The notes beneath the pieces are model-generated. The model was not told where the DNA came from and searched no databases. It was given only the letters and a program-made list of their open reading frames with translations. Below are positions 8,393 through 17,559 of a stretch of DNA of 64,000 nt, piece after piece. Numbering within the stretch: the stretch's first letter is position 1; every line of letters starts with the position of its first letter. Origin of the DNA: Demequina activiva (GTDB taxonomy: Bacteria > Actinomycetota > Actinomycetes > Actinomycetales > Demequinaceae); NCBI RefSeq assembly GCF_016862815.1, contig NZ_BONR01000003.1:124001-188000 (forward strand), written 5' to 3'. The position numbers and the translations under genes were made by a program.

Positions 8393-8398
8393 TACGCT
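8393..8398 (+). promoter_or_regulatory. -10 box TACGCT before the NarL-type kinase
   Basis: TACGCT, 8 nt, then ATG 8407. The only candidate ribosome site (GGAG at 8401) would be too close to the ATG. Confidence 0.45.
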
Positions 8399-8406
8399 GT
8401 GGAGCC

Positions 8407-9687
8407 ATGGACCTGAGGCCCCCGCGCTGGAACGATGCGCTCGTCGCCGCAGGCCTGCTCATCCTCGGGGTGCTGTGGGCGGTCTCGCTCGACAGCGCCG
8501 AGCTGCTGTCCGCGTCGCGCGACATGGACCTGTGGGGCTACCTGCTGCTGATCGGTCAGGTGATCCCGCTGATCTGGCGTCAGCGCTTCCCGCGCGCGGT
8601 GCTGTGGCTCACGGGCAGCGTCTGGGTGGTGACGGTGGGTCTGGGCTACGAGTCCGGACCGGCCATGCTCGCGGTCTTCGTCGCGATCTACGGTGTGGGT
8701 GCGTACCTGCCGCGCTGGACGGCGATCAGGCATGGCGCCGTGCTGCTGGGCGTCATGATGACGTGGACGGCGGCAGGGCTCGCGACCTACGACAACATCC
8801 CCTGGTCCGCGCTCGTGGCCGTGCCGCTGGGAGTCCTGATCCCGCTTGCGCTGGGCATCGCGGACCGGCGCCGCCGCCAGCGCATCACCGAGCTGGAGGT
8901 CGCCAACGTCAGGCGTGAGCAGGCCGGCTTCGAGGCCGCGACGGACGCGGTGCGCGCGGAGAGGGCCCGCATCGCGCGCGAGCTCCACGACGTGGTCGCG
9001 CACGAGATCACCGTCATGACCCTGCAGGCCGAGGGCGCCCGCCGCACGCTCGGAGAGCGCGACCCCGAGATTCGGGAGGCGCTCGCCACCATCGCGGCGT
9101 CTGGCCGCACGGGACTCGAGGAGATGCAGCGCATGATCGGGGTGCTGCGCGCCTCCGAGCAGGAGGCCAACGAGCGCGCGGACGCGGATCGCGCCCTCGC
9201 GGCCGGGACGGCTCCCCCGCGCGCGAGCGTGCTCGACGGTCTGTCGCCCATGCCATCGCTGGCTGCGCTGCCCACGCTCGTGCGTCACGTCCAGGAGTCA
9301 GGGCTGCCGGTCACGCTCGAGATCTCTGGCTCGGCGCACGTGCCCGCGGGAGTCGAGGTGAGCGCCTATCGCATCGTGCAGGAAGCGCTGACGAACGCCC
9401 TCAAGCACGCAGGGTCAGGGGCGCGCGCGGAGGTCACGGTCAAGCGCACGGCCGATGCGGTGCGCATCACCGTGGTCGACGACGGTCGCGGAGCCACCTC
9501 CGAGACCGTGAGGCTCCCAGGAGGCCACGGCCTGACCGGCATGGCGGAGCGGGTCCAGGCGCTGGGCGGCTCGCTGTCGCATGGGTCCCGCCGTGGCGGA
9601 GGCTTCGAGGTGCACGCCGTGCTGCCGTCGGGAGACGATCAGATCCGGGGCGACAGGCCCGCCACAGCAGAAGGAGTGACAGCGTGA
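8407..9687 (+). CDS. NarL-type sensor histidine kinase (HisKA_3)
   Basis: A 426-residue membrane kinase. Five or six membrane helices fill residues 10-160 with no large external domain, so it probably senses a membrane or intramembrane signal, like DesK/LiaS-type proteins. The dimerisation domain has phospho-acceptor H194 in ARIARELHDVVAHEITVM. The ATPase domain has YRIVQEALTNALKHA, VDDGRGA and GGHGLTGMAERVQALGG. ATG 8407 is chosen; the open frame upstream overlaps the previous gene antisense-like and is out of family. It overlaps the response regulator by 4 nt (GTGA). Confidence 0.93.
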   Translation: MDLRPPRWNDALVAAGLLILGVLWAVSLDSAELLSASRDMDLWGYLLLIGQVIPLIWRQRFPRAVLWLTGSVWVVTVGLGYESGPAMLAVFVAIYGVGAYLPRWTAIRHGAVLLGVMMTWTAAGLATYDNIPWSALVAVPLGVLIPLALGIADRRRRQRITELEVANVRREQAGFEAATDAVRAERARIARELHDVVAHEITVMTLQAEGARRTLGERDPEIREALATIAASGRTGLEEMQRMIGVLRASEQEANERADADRALAAGTAPPRASVLDGLSPMPSLAALPTLVRHVQESGLPVTLEISGSAHVPAGVEVSAYRIVQEALTNALKHAGSGARAEVTVKRTADAVRITVVDDGRGATSETVRLPGGHGLTGMAERVQALGGSLSHGSRRGGGFEVHAVLPSGDDQIRGDRPATAEGVTA

Positions 9688-10370
9688 TCCAAGTGGGACT
9701 GGTCGACGATCAGGCGATGGTGCGCGTGGGTCTCAAGATGATCCTCGAGGCGGAGCCCGACATCGAGATCGTGGGCGAGGCTTCCGACGGCGCCGACGCG
9801 GTCGCCCTGGTGCGCGACCACGCGCCTCACGTGGTGCTCATGGACATTCGCATGCCCGGGATGGACGGCCTCGCCGCCACCGAGCAGGTCCTCGCAGCCC
9901 ACCCCGACGCCCACGTGGTGATCCTCACCACGTTCGATGACGACGAGTACGTCTACCAGGCCCTGCGCGTGGGTGCGTCGGGGTTCCTGCTCAAGAGCGC
10001 GGACGGCGACACGCTCGTCAATGCGGTCCGCGTGGTCGCCTCCGGCGAGGCGCTGCTGGCGCCAGAGGTCACCCGCCGCGTGATCGAGCGCTTCGCCGGC
10101 CGGGACCTGGAGCCGCTCGGCGCGCCTGCCGACCCGGAGACCCACGTGCCCTCCCCCGAGGCCATCGGCGACCTGTCGGAGCGCGAGGTGGAGGTGCTGC
10201 AGCTCATGGCGCGCGGCATGTCCAACCAGGAGATCGCATCCGAGCTATTCGTCTCCCCCACCACCGTCAAGACACACGTGAGCCACATCCTCACCAAGCT
10301 CGGAGTGCGCGACCGCGTGCAGGCCGTGGTCGAGGCCTACGACTCCGGCATCGTCCTTCCGCGCGGCTGA
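9684..10370 (+). CDS. NarL/FixJ (LuxR-HTH) response regulator
   Basis: 228 residues starting at a GTG that overlaps the kinase stop codon. The receiver domain has phospho-acceptor D54 in VVLMDIRMPGMDG and the switch residues ILTTFDDDEYVYQAL and GFLLKSAD. A LuxR-type helix-turn-helix lies near the C-terminus (SEREVEVLQLMARGMSNQEIA, then SPTTVKTHVSHILTKLG). The next genes, 120 nt downstream on the same strand, encode a MacB-like ABC exporter. Kinase-regulator pairs of this type often control such an exporter, so that is the likely target. Confidence 0.95.
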   Translation: MIQVGLVDDQAMVRVGLKMILEAEPDIEIVGEASDGADAVALVRDHAPHVVLMDIRMPGMDGLAATEQVLAAHPDAHVVILTTFDDDEYVYQALRVGASGFLLKSADGDTLVNAVRVVASGEALLAPEVTRRVIERFAGRDLEPLGAPADPETHVPSPEAIGDLSEREVEVLQLMARGMSNQEIASELFVSPTTVKTHVSHILTKLGVRDRVQAVVEAYDSGIVLPRG

Positions 10371-10489
10371 GCCCGCAAGGGTCATCCCTGAGGACGACGG
10401 AGCCGAACCGTTCTCGCGAGGGATATCCGTGCATCGGCCGCCGTTGGCAGACTGGTCCCGTTCGACCCCCTCAGATGAAAGGTCACCCC

Positions 10490-11233
10490 ATGACGACCAC
10501 GGCTGCTCCCGCGCTCGCGGCGACGATGCGCGACGGCTACAAGGACTACGGCTTCGGCGACGCCGCCGTGCGCGCCCTCAACGGCGTCAACGTCGACATC
10601 GCCCGCAGCGAGTTCACGGCGATCATGGGCCCGTCCGGCTCCGGCAAGTCCACCCTGCTCCACACCCTCGCAGGGCTCGACCGGCTCACGGCAGGCGCGT
10701 CGACCATCGCGGACACCACGATCACGACGCTCAGCGAGGCTCAGATCACCGAGGTGCGACGCAAGTACATCGGCTTCGTCTTCCAGTCGTTCAACCTCAT
10801 CCCCTCGCTCACCGCGAAGGAGAACATCACGCTGCCGCTGGACATCTCCGGCACGGACGTCGACAAGGCGTGGTTCGACGAGATCATTGGGATCCTCGGG
10901 CTGGGTGACCGCCTGACCCACCTGCCGGCCGAGCTGTCCGGCGGCCAGCAGCAGCGCGTCGCGGTCGCACGCGCGCTCGTGTCGCGCCCCGAGATCATCT
11001 TCGCGGACGAGCCGTCCGGCAACCTCGACTCGCGCTCCGGCGCGGAGCTGCTGGGCTTCATGCAGCGCGCCGTCAAGGAGTTCGGCCAGACCATCGTGAT
11101 GGTCACCCACGACCCCACCGCCGCGTCCTACGCGGACCGGATCCTGTTCCTCGAGGACGGTCAGATCGTGGACGAGATGCGCGAGCCCACCGCGGAGCGC
11201 GTGCTCGACCGCATGAAGCAGATGGGGCACTAG
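10490..11233 (+). CDS. MacB/LolD-type ABC transporter ATP-binding protein
   Basis: A 247-residue ATPase for a mechanotransmission-type ABC complex. It has Walker A GPSGSGKSTLLHTLAGLD, signature LSGGQQQRVAVARAL, Walker B IIFADEPSGNLD, and H-loop MVTHDPTAAS. ATG 10490 is preceded by AAAGG with 8-nt spacing, better than the in-frame ATG at 10475. The CAGACT box near 10446 may be the -10 of the promoter. The FtsX-like permease follows after 6 nt. Together they probably move a peptide or lipid across the envelope, or act as a bacitracin/peptide resistance system linked to the NarL-type pair upstream. Confidence 0.94.
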   Translation: MTTTAAPALAATMRDGYKDYGFGDAAVRALNGVNVDIARSEFTAIMGPSGSGKSTLLHTLAGLDRLTAGASTIADTTITTLSEAQITEVRRKYIGFVFQSFNLIPSLTAKENITLPLDISGTDVDKAWFDEIIGILGLGDRLTHLPAELSGGQQQRVAVARALVSRPEIIFADEPSGNLDSRSGAELLGFMQRAVKEFGQTIVMVTHDPTAASYADRILFLEDGQIVDEMREPTAERVLDRMKQMGH

Positions 11234-11239
11234 GCCACG

Positions 11240-13780
11240 ATGTTCAGACTTGCGCTGAAGTCCGTCCGGCACAACCCGAAGAGGCTCATCCTCACCGCGA
11301 TCGCGGTGGCGCTCGGCGTCTCTCTGGTGGCCGCGTCGCACACCTTCACCAACGCGCTGTCGAGCGGCTTCTCGGGACTCTTCTCCGAGATCTACGCCGG
11401 CACCGACGTGATCGTCGAGACCGACCCGGAGTCCGCTGAGTCCGACGGCGGCGACCCCTTCGCGGCCGTCGAGGCCGTCTTCGAGCCCGCAGTGGTCGAC
11501 GACGTCGCGGCGGTGGACGGCGTCGACGTCGCCGTGGGCGGCATCCAGGTCGCCGGCTCCGTGCTGCCCCCTGACACGGGAGAGGACGCGCCCACCGACC
11601 CGTTCGCGGGCGGGCCGCCCAGCCAGATCTTCAACTGGTCCGGCATCCCGGAGATCGACCAGTCCACCCTCGTGGACGGTCGCGGACCCGAGGCTGGCGA
11701 GATCGTCCTCGACATCGACTCCGCGCCCGGGCTGGGCTACGAGCTGGGCGACACGGTGCGCATCGCGACGGATGGCGGCGTCCAGGACTTCGAGCTCGTG
11801 GGCACCGTGCAGTTCGGCGAGTCCAACAGCCTGCAGGGCGCCACCCTGGCCTACCTCGCGGACGAGGACGCGCACGCGCTCGCCGGAGACCCCAACTTCC
11901 AGCAGATCAGCGTCCTGGTCGAGGACGGCGCCGACGCCTCGGCGGTGGCCGGGTCGATCGGCGAGGTGATCCCGGACGGGACTCGTGCGATCACCGGCGA
12001 GGACAAGGCGGCAGAGGAGACCGAGGCGCTCGACGACGTGCTGCAGTACGTCGACATCTTCGCGATCGCCTTCGCGCTCATCTCTCTGTTCGTGGGCGCG
12101 TACATCATCGTCAACACCTTCCGCATCATCGTCACCCAGCGCACGCGCGAGTTCGGCCTCATGCGCGCGATCGGCGTGACCGGCTCGCAGGTGCGCTCGA
12201 TGATCCTGCTCGAGGCCATCGTGGTCGCGATCCTCGCGTCGACGCTGGGCATTATCGCCGGCTACCTGCTCGCGCTCGGGGCGTCCGCTCTCGTGAGCCT
12301 GTTCGTGGGCGACATCTTCGGCACCATGACGCTGCCGATCGACGCGATCCTGTGGGCCTACGGGCTCGGCACGCTCGTGACGCTCGTCTCCGCGCTGCTG
12401 CCGGCGATCCACGCCTCGCAGATCTCCCCCATGGAGGCGTTGCGCGAGTCCGCCACGAGCGGCAAGAAGCCGCTCAAGGTGCGCAACATCGTGGGCACCG
12501 CGCTGGCTCTGGTGGGCGGGATCGTCATCTGGATGGGGCTCTTCCTCGATCTCGAGCGCCCCTACATCTACGTCGGTGCCGGTGCCGTGGCACTCGTCAT
12601 CGGCGTGACGCTCCTGGCGGCGCAGGTGCTCGTGCCGATGGCGTTCGGCCTGCGCAGCCTCCTCACCCGCATGTTCGGGGTGGACGGCAAGCTCGCCGCG
12701 AACAACATTCGCCGCGAGCCGCGACGCAGCGCGAACACCGCCGCGGCACTGATGATCGGCGTGATGCTGCTGGCGCTGGTCGCCACGTTCACGGAGTCGC
12801 TCAAGACGGTGGTCACCGCGCAGTTCTCGCAGACCAGCGCCGAGTTCTTCGTGTTCTCCGCGCAGGGTCCCGTGCCGCAGGGCGCTCTCGACGTCATCGC
12901 GGAGCAGGACGGGGTCTCGGCCGTGGTGCGTCAGGGATACATGTCCGTCGACCTCGACGGGCAGTCGTACCAGCTGTCCGCGCTCGACGCCGACACCGTC
13001 GACCGCGCCTTCGACTACGACACGGAGCCCGAGTTCTCCGGCATCGACGGCGGGGTGTTCATCTCTCCGGACGTCCGGGACGCGGGCGTCGCCGTGGGCG
13101 ACGAGGTCACGCTCGAGGGGCCTGAAGGCGACGTGACGCTGGTCGTGACGGGCACCATGGCCACCAGCGAGGAGGCCTCGCTGTGGGTGGACTGGGCGCA
13201 GGGCGTCGAGCTCGCGGGCGACACGCTCGAGACCTCAGGCGGCATGGTGGTGCTCGAGGACGGCATGGATGTCGACGAGGCGCAGACCCAGATCCAGGAC
13301 GCCCTCGCTGACGACTTCCCGCTCGTGGCGCTCCAGCAGCCTGGCGCGCTCGAGCAGTTCGCGAACCAGTTCATCGACCTGCTGCTGGGAGTGATCTCCG
13401 CGCTGCTCGCCAGCGCTCTGGTGATCGCGATCCTGGGTGTGGCGAACACGCTGCTGCTGTCCGTCACGGAGCGCACGCGAGAGATCGGCCTCCTCCGGGC
13501 GGTGGGCCTCAAGCGCTCATCCGTGTGGCGGATGATCACGGTCGAGTCCATGGTGATGGCGGTGTTCGGCACCATCCTGGGCATGATCCTGGGAGTGTCG
13601 CTCGGCTCCGCCCTGGTGCTCGCGCTCGAGGACTTCGGGTTCGACGGCGTCACGGTGCCGTGGATCTGGCTGATCGTCTACACGGTGCTCGCGGCGATCG
13701 CCGGCGTCCTGGCGGCCATCTGGCCCGCCTGGCGGGCATCGCGGCTCGACATCCTCAAAGCCATCGCCACGGACGGCTGA
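11240..13780 (+). CDS. FtsX-like/MacB permease of ABC transporter
   Basis: A 846-residue permease with two FtsX modules. The N-terminal helix (residues 17-38) is followed by an extracellular domain of about 230 acidic residues. A bundle of three helices (about 265-390) follows, then a central helical pair, a second extracellular domain (about 520-700), and a C-terminal three-helix bundle. Both bundles carry the typical motifs: RTREFGLMRAIGVTGSQVRSMI and RTREIGLLRAVGLKRSSVWRM. It pairs with the ATPase just upstream. The large outer domains suggest it works on a periplasmic-face or membrane substrate rather than an ordinary solute. Confidence 0.94.
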   Translation: MFRLALKSVRHNPKRLILTAIAVALGVSLVAASHTFTNALSSGFSGLFSEIYAGTDVIVETDPESAESDGGDPFAAVEAVFEPAVVDDVAAVDGVDVAVGGIQVAGSVLPPDTGEDAPTDPFAGGPPSQIFNWSGIPEIDQSTLVDGRGPEAGEIVLDIDSAPGLGYELGDTVRIATDGGVQDFELVGTVQFGESNSLQGATLAYLADEDAHALAGDPNFQQISVLVEDGADASAVAGSIGEVIPDGTRAITGEDKAAEETEALDDVLQYVDIFAIAFALISLFVGAYIIVNTFRIIVTQRTREFGLMRAIGVTGSQVRSMILLEAIVVAILASTLGIIAGYLLALGASALVSLFVGDIFGTMTLPIDAILWAYGLGTLVTLVSALLPAIHASQISPMEALRESATSGKKPLKVRNIVGTALALVGGIVIWMGLFLDLERPYIYVGAGAVALVIGVTLLAAQVLVPMAFGLRSLLTRMFGVDGKLAANNIRREPRRSANTAAALMIGVMLLALVATFTESLKTVVTAQFSQTSAEFFVFSAQGPVPQGALDVIAEQDGVSAVVRQGYMSVDLDGQSYQLSALDADTVDRAFDYDTEPEFSGIDGGVFISPDVRDAGVAVGDEVTLEGPEGDVTLVVTGTMATSEEASLWVDWAQGVELAGDTLETSGGMVVLEDGMDVDEAQTQIQDALADDFPLVALQQPGALEQFANQFIDLLLGVISALLASALVIAILGVANTLLLSVTERTREIGLLRAVGLKRSSVWRMITVESMVMAVFGTILGMILGVSLGSALVLALEDFGFDGVTVPWIWLIVYTVLAAIAGVLAAIWPAWRASRLDILKAIATDG

Positions 13781-13796
13781 CGCTCGTCTCCGCACG

Positions 13797-13840
13797 CGCA
13801 CGAGGGCCGGGTCACCCCACGGTGACCCGGCCCTCGTGCG
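13797..13840. terminator. Strong bidirectional terminator
   Basis: Perfect 20-bp inverted arms (13797-13816 and 13821-13840) enclose the 4-nt loop CCAC. It sits between the convergent permease gene and murB and can serve both. There is no clear T-run, as usual in very G+C-rich genomes. Confidence 0.9.
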
Positions 13841-13876
13841 TCAGGACGGCCGGCGCATCGGCCGCGCAGCGGTGAC

Positions 13877-14950
13877 TCAGAGCGTGGCGCCCAGCAGCAC
13901 CGGCTCCGGGACCAGCTCGACGGCGAAGCGCTCGCGCACCCCATCGCGGACCGCGCGCGCGAGCTCGAGCACATCGGCCGCGGACGCGGCGCCCCGATTG
14001 GTGAGCGCGAGCGTGTGCTTGGTGCTGAGCGTCGCCGGCGCACCCTCTGTCACCGCGAAGCCGCGCGTGAAGCCCGCCTGCTCGATCAGCCACGCGGCCG
14101 AGGTCTTGACCCGCCCCTCGCCTGCCGCGAAGCGCGGCGCGTCCTCGGGCAGCGTCGCCGCCACGGCCTCATCGAGGATCGGATTCGTGAAGAAGGAGCC
14201 GGCGCTCCAGGTGTCCGGGTCCGCGTCGTCGAGGACCATGCCCTTGCTCCCGCGCACCGCGAGAACGGCGGCACGCACGTCCGCGAGCGGCGCGCGCTCG
14301 CCCTCGGCGACATCGAGCGCCGCAGCGAGCTGGGCATAGCGGATGGGCGACGACAGCGTGCCCTGGCGCATCTGGAACGTCACGTCGAGCACCACGTAGC
14401 GCGGTGACGGCGACCACACCCCGGCGTCCGGCGCCGCCCCGCGCATCGAGCGCTTCAGCAGCGAGTCGCGGTAGGCGAACCCGCAGTCCACCCGCGCGAG
14501 CGAGCGCACCCTACTCTCGAGCCGATCCCACACTCTGACCAGCGCGATCACGTCCGCGACCTCGGCGCCGTACGCGCCCACGTTCTGCACGGGCGTGGCT
14601 CCCGTCGAGCCGGGGATCCCGCTGAGCGCCTCGATCCCCACCCAGCCCTCGTCCACGGCGCGCGCGACCACGTCGTCCCACGGCGTGCCCGCGGTGACCG
14701 TGACGGACACGCCTCCGCACATGCCGTCGTCCTGGACGGACACCGAGCGGCGCGGGTCGCGCACCACCAGGCCATCGAAGGGAGCGTCTGCCGCGAGGAT
14801 GTTCGAGCCGCCGCCCAGCACCAGCAGCGGCATGTGCGCCGCGTCGCTGGCGCGCACCGCATCGATGAGCTCGCGCTCGGTCGCGGGCTGGACGAGCGAG
14901 CGCACGGCGCCGCCTACGCGCAGCGTGGTCAGGTCCGCGAGACGGGTCAT
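13877..14950 (-). CDS. murB: UDP-N-acetylenolpyruvoylglucosamine reductase MurB
   Basis: An FAD enzyme that reduces UDP-GlcNAc-enolpyruvate to UDP-MurNAc in peptidoglycan synthesis, cytoplasmic. 357 residues. The N-terminus has TTLRVGG and the FAD-binding loop VLGGGSNILAAD (about 46-57). Further family motifs are GIPGSTGATPVQNVGAYGAEV, FAYRDSLLK with the catalytic Ser, and SAGSFFTNP and AAWLIEQAGFTRG in the C-terminal domain. The larger open frame upstream extends into the MFS gene and is rejected. ATG 14950 lies 6 nt after TACGCT. The gene belongs to the rpmG-hadAB-murB neighbourhood of actinobacteria. Confidence 0.96.
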   Translation of the reverse strand: MTRLADLTTLRVGGAVRSLVQPATERELIDAVRASDAAHMPLLVLGGGSNILAADAPFDGLVVRDPRRSVSVQDDGMCGGVSVTVTAGTPWDDVVARAVDEGWVGIEALSGIPGSTGATPVQNVGAYGAEVADVIALVRVWDRLESRVRSLARVDCGFAYRDSLLKRSMRGAAPDAGVWSPSPRYVVLDVTFQMRQGTLSSPIRYAQLAAALDVAEGERAPLADVRAAVLAVRGSKGMVLDDADPDTWSAGSFFTNPILDEAVAATLPEDAPRFAAGEGRVKTSAAWLIEQAGFTRGFAVTEGAPATLSTKHTLALTNRGAASAADVLELARAVRDGVRERFAVELVPEPVLLGATL

Positions 14951-14956
14951 GGCCTC

Positions 14957-14962
14957 AGCGTA
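14957..14962 (-). promoter_or_regulatory. -10 box TACGCT, leaderless start of murB
   Basis: On the minus strand TACGCT is followed by GAGGCC and then ATG 14950. Confidence 0.6.
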
Positions 14963-14990
14963 GTGAGGCCCGCGAGCGCCGACGCGCCCA

Positions 14991-16355
14991 TCACTGGCCG
15001 CGCACCGGCGCGTCGGGAGCGCCCGTCCCGGTGGCCGAGCCCGGAGCGACCACCGGCTCCTCCAGGGCCCGCTCCTTGTCCGCGAGCGCCAGCCGCGCGG
15101 CTCCCACCTTGCGCTCCTGGGCGCGACGGCTGGTGAACAGCGCGCCCTCCTTGCGGACCGCGCGCGCGAGCAGGAACGAGGTGGTCGAGGCCGCGGCCAC
15201 CACCAGCAGCGCGTCGTTGAGCGGCACGACCTCGGCAAGGTGGCCGATGAGCGGGGGCACCATGAGTCCAGCGACAGTCGAGAAGGACGCGACGGCCGCG
15301 ACGCGGGCGGCGGCGCGCTTGGGCTCGTCCGCCGCGGCGGAGAAGCCGATGGGAACGCCCAGCGCTGCACCCAGGCCCCACAGCATCGCGGCCACGGGCA
15401 CCAGCCAGAAGACGGGCGTGAGGGCGAACAGCAGCAACCCGCACACCACGCTCACGGCGCTGACGCGCAGCGAGACCACGCGTCCCAGGCGCCCGATGAT
15501 GGGCGCCCCGAACCAGCGAATGCTGACCATCGACACGACGAACACCCAGTACATGAGGTCGCCCATCGCCTCCGGCATGCCGAAGTCGTCCACCACCGCG
15601 AGCGACATCCACTGCGCGGCGCTCATCTCCGTCATCGACGCGGCGAACACGATGAGCCCGATCAGCACCACGCGCTTCTCCGTGTACTCCTTGCGCGCGG
15701 TCGCGAAGGGACCGCCGAGCGTCGCGGCAGCGGCGTCCTCGTCCGGCCGGCCGTTGATCGCGGAGGCGGGGATGATCGCGATGCGGATCACGGTGAGGAT
15801 CGCGGCCACGCCGATGAAGTGCCAGACGGGCTGCACTCCGGCGTGGGAGAGGATCGCGCCCAGGCCGAGCGCCACGGCCATGCCGATCGAGAACGCGCCA
15901 TGGAACTGGGGCATCACCGCGCGACCCATGCGTCGCTCGACCTCGGCGGCCTCCGCGTTCATCGCGACGTTGGTGAACGCGAAGGAGAAGCTCACGAAGA
16001 AGTGGCCGATCGCGAACATCACGCCGGAGGAGGTCACCGTGGACAGGGCGACGAGGCTGAACGCGGCCAGGTGCGACAGCGCGGACCAGAACAGCAGCGC
16101 CCGGGTGCCGAACCTCGCCGCCGCCCAGCCGGTGACCATCAGGCCCACGAGCGCACCGAACGCGCCGAAGATGATGAGGTTGGCCAGCCCGGACACGCTG
16201 ACCTCGAGCAGGTCCCGCACCGATGGCACGCGCGACAGGAAGGTCGACAGCATCGCGCCCATGATCGCGAACATGCCGAGCACGCCCCAGCGAGCGGTGC
16301 GCACGCGCGCAGGCGTGGGCGTGGTGGTGGGCTCGAGGCCGAAGGTGAGGGGCAT
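14991..16355 (-). CDS. Major facilitator superfamily transporter, divergent from a LacI regulator
   Basis: A 454-residue membrane transporter with about twelve helices and a charged C-terminal tail of some 60 residues. The N-terminal half has FLSRVPSVRDLLEVSVSGLANLI, as in the fucose permease/YbjJ-like MFS group (inner membrane protein YbjJ, FucP relatives). ATG 16355 is chosen because AGGA lies 5 nt upstream and the 30-residue extension before it is Arg-rich and unlike the family. It is transcribed away from a LacI-type regulator across a 136-nt gap, so that regulator probably controls it. A sugar or related substrate is likely but unproven. Confidence 0.88.
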   Translation of the reverse strand: MPLTFGLEPTTTPTPARVRTARWGVLGMFAIMGAMLSTFLSRVPSVRDLLEVSVSGLANLIIFGAFGALVGLMVTGWAAARFGTRALLFWSALSHLAAFSLVALSTVTSSGVMFAIGHFFVSFSFAFTNVAMNAEAAEVERRMGRAVMPQFHGAFSIGMAVALGLGAILSHAGVQPVWHFIGVAAILTVIRIAIIPASAINGRPDEDAAAATLGGPFATARKEYTEKRVVLIGLIVFAASMTEMSAAQWMSLAVVDDFGMPEAMGDLMYWVFVVSMVSIRWFGAPIIGRLGRVVSLRVSAVSVVCGLLLFALTPVFWLVPVAAMLWGLGAALGVPIGFSAAADEPKRAAARVAAVASFSTVAGLMVPPLIGHLAEVVPLNDALLVVAAASTTSFLLARAVRKEGALFTSRRAQERKVGAARLALADKERALEEPVVAPGSATGTGAPDAPVRGQ

Positions 16356-16454
16356 GGTGTCCTGTCGATCGTGGCGGCGCCGGGCATGGCGACGGCGCGC
16401 CATCGTCGGCGCTCGGGGGCTGCGGATGCGGCCCCGCTCGACCATTGTGCGACT

Positions 16455-16470
16455 ACGCTGTGACCAGCGT
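16455..16470. promoter_or_regulatory. Candidate LacI-family operator over the regulator promoter
   Basis: ACGCTG TGAC CAGCGT is a 6-bp inverted repeat with a 4-nt centre. It overlaps a TACGCT -10 box (16454-16459) for the LacI gene. It lacks the usual central CG of LacI operators, so the assignment is tentative. Confidence 0.4.
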
Positions 16471-16491
16471 CAAAATCGCGAGAGGGGCACC

Positions 16492-17556
16492 GTGGCAGCC
16501 AAGAGACGTCCGACCATGGCCGATGTGGCCGCGCGGGCTGGTGTGTCGCTGTCCACGGTCTCTCTTGCGTACTCGGGCGCGGGACCCATCTCGCCCGAGA
16601 TGAAGGCGCGCGTGGAGCAGGCGGCGCTGTCGCTCGACTACAGCGGCCCGTCCGCCCAGGCCAGAGCCCTGCGCTCGGGCCGCTCGCACGTGGTGGGGGT
16701 CGTGATCCACGACACGTTCACCCTGGCGTTCCGCTCCCCCTACATCCTCAACGTCATGGACGGCCTGATCTCCAAGCTGGGCGACATGGGCCTGGGGGTG
16801 CTGCTGATCCCCAACCCCACGGGGGACAGCGACGAGAAGTCTCTGCTCGACTCCGCTCCGATGGATGCCGCGGTCGTGTTCCGCGTGCGCGATCACGACG
16901 AGCCTGCGGTCGAGAAGCTGCGCAAGCGCTCGGTGCCGTTCGTGGTGATGGACGGCGACGCGCCTGCGGGCGCGGGTCAGGTGTCGATCGACGACGCCTC
17001 CTCGACGGTCCAGCTCATCGAGCACCTGCAGTCGCTGGGCCACGAGCGGATCGGCACCATCACTCTGCCCCACGCGCCCGGAGTCGAGACGGGCCTGCGA
17101 TCCCCGAACTACATGCCCAAGTCCGCGTGGGCGCCCATGCACAACCGACTCGAGGCCTTCCGGCTCGCGGGCGTCGAGCCCTGCGTGGTGGTCGAGGCGC
17201 GCGAGACGATGGTCGCCGAGGGCATCGCCGCGGGCCACCTCGCGCTCACCCACGAGTCGGCTCCCACCGCGATCGTGGCGCAGTCCGACATCCTCGCAGC
17301 CGGCGCCGTGCTCGCCGCGCGGGAGCTCGACCTCAAGGTGCCTCAGGACGTGTCCATCACGGGCTTCGACGGAATCGACATCCCCTGGCTCGCACCCCTC
17401 GAGCTCACGACAGTGATCCAGGACGGCGTGGCCAAGGGCGACGCGCTGGCGTCCGAGGTCCAGGAGCTGCTGGACGGAGAGACGCCGTCGCAGATCTGGA
17501 TGCCGCTGGAGTTCCGCCAGGGGACCTCCACCGGTCCGGTCAACCCGGAGCGCTGA
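16492..17556 (+). CDS. LacI family transcriptional regulator
   Basis: A 354-residue sugar-responsive type regulator. The N-terminal helix-turn-helix is MADVAARAGVSLSTVSLAYSG (residues 9-29), followed by a hinge and a periplasmic-binding-like effector domain. The C-terminal part has AIVAQSDILAAGAVLAARELDLKVPQDVSITGFDGIDIPWL. GTG 16492 is preceded by GAGAGGGG at 7 nt. It is divergent from the MFS transporter at 14991-16355, its likely target. The palindrome at 16455-16470 could be its operator. The effector is unknown. Confidence 0.93.
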   Translation: MAAKRRPTMADVAARAGVSLSTVSLAYSGAGPISPEMKARVEQAALSLDYSGPSAQARALRSGRSHVVGVVIHDTFTLAFRSPYILNVMDGLISKLGDMGLGVLLIPNPTGDSDEKSLLDSAPMDAAVVFRVRDHDEPAVEKLRKRSVPFVVMDGDAPAGAGQVSIDDASSTVQLIEHLQSLGHERIGTITLPHAPGVETGLRSPNYMPKSAWAPMHNRLEAFRLAGVEPCVVVEARETMVAEGIAAGHLALTHESAPTAIVAQSDILAAGAVLAARELDLKVPQDVSITGFDGIDIPWLAPLELTTVIQDGVAKGDALASEVQELLDGETPSQIWMPLEFRQGTSTGPVNPER

Positions 17557-17559
17557 GCT

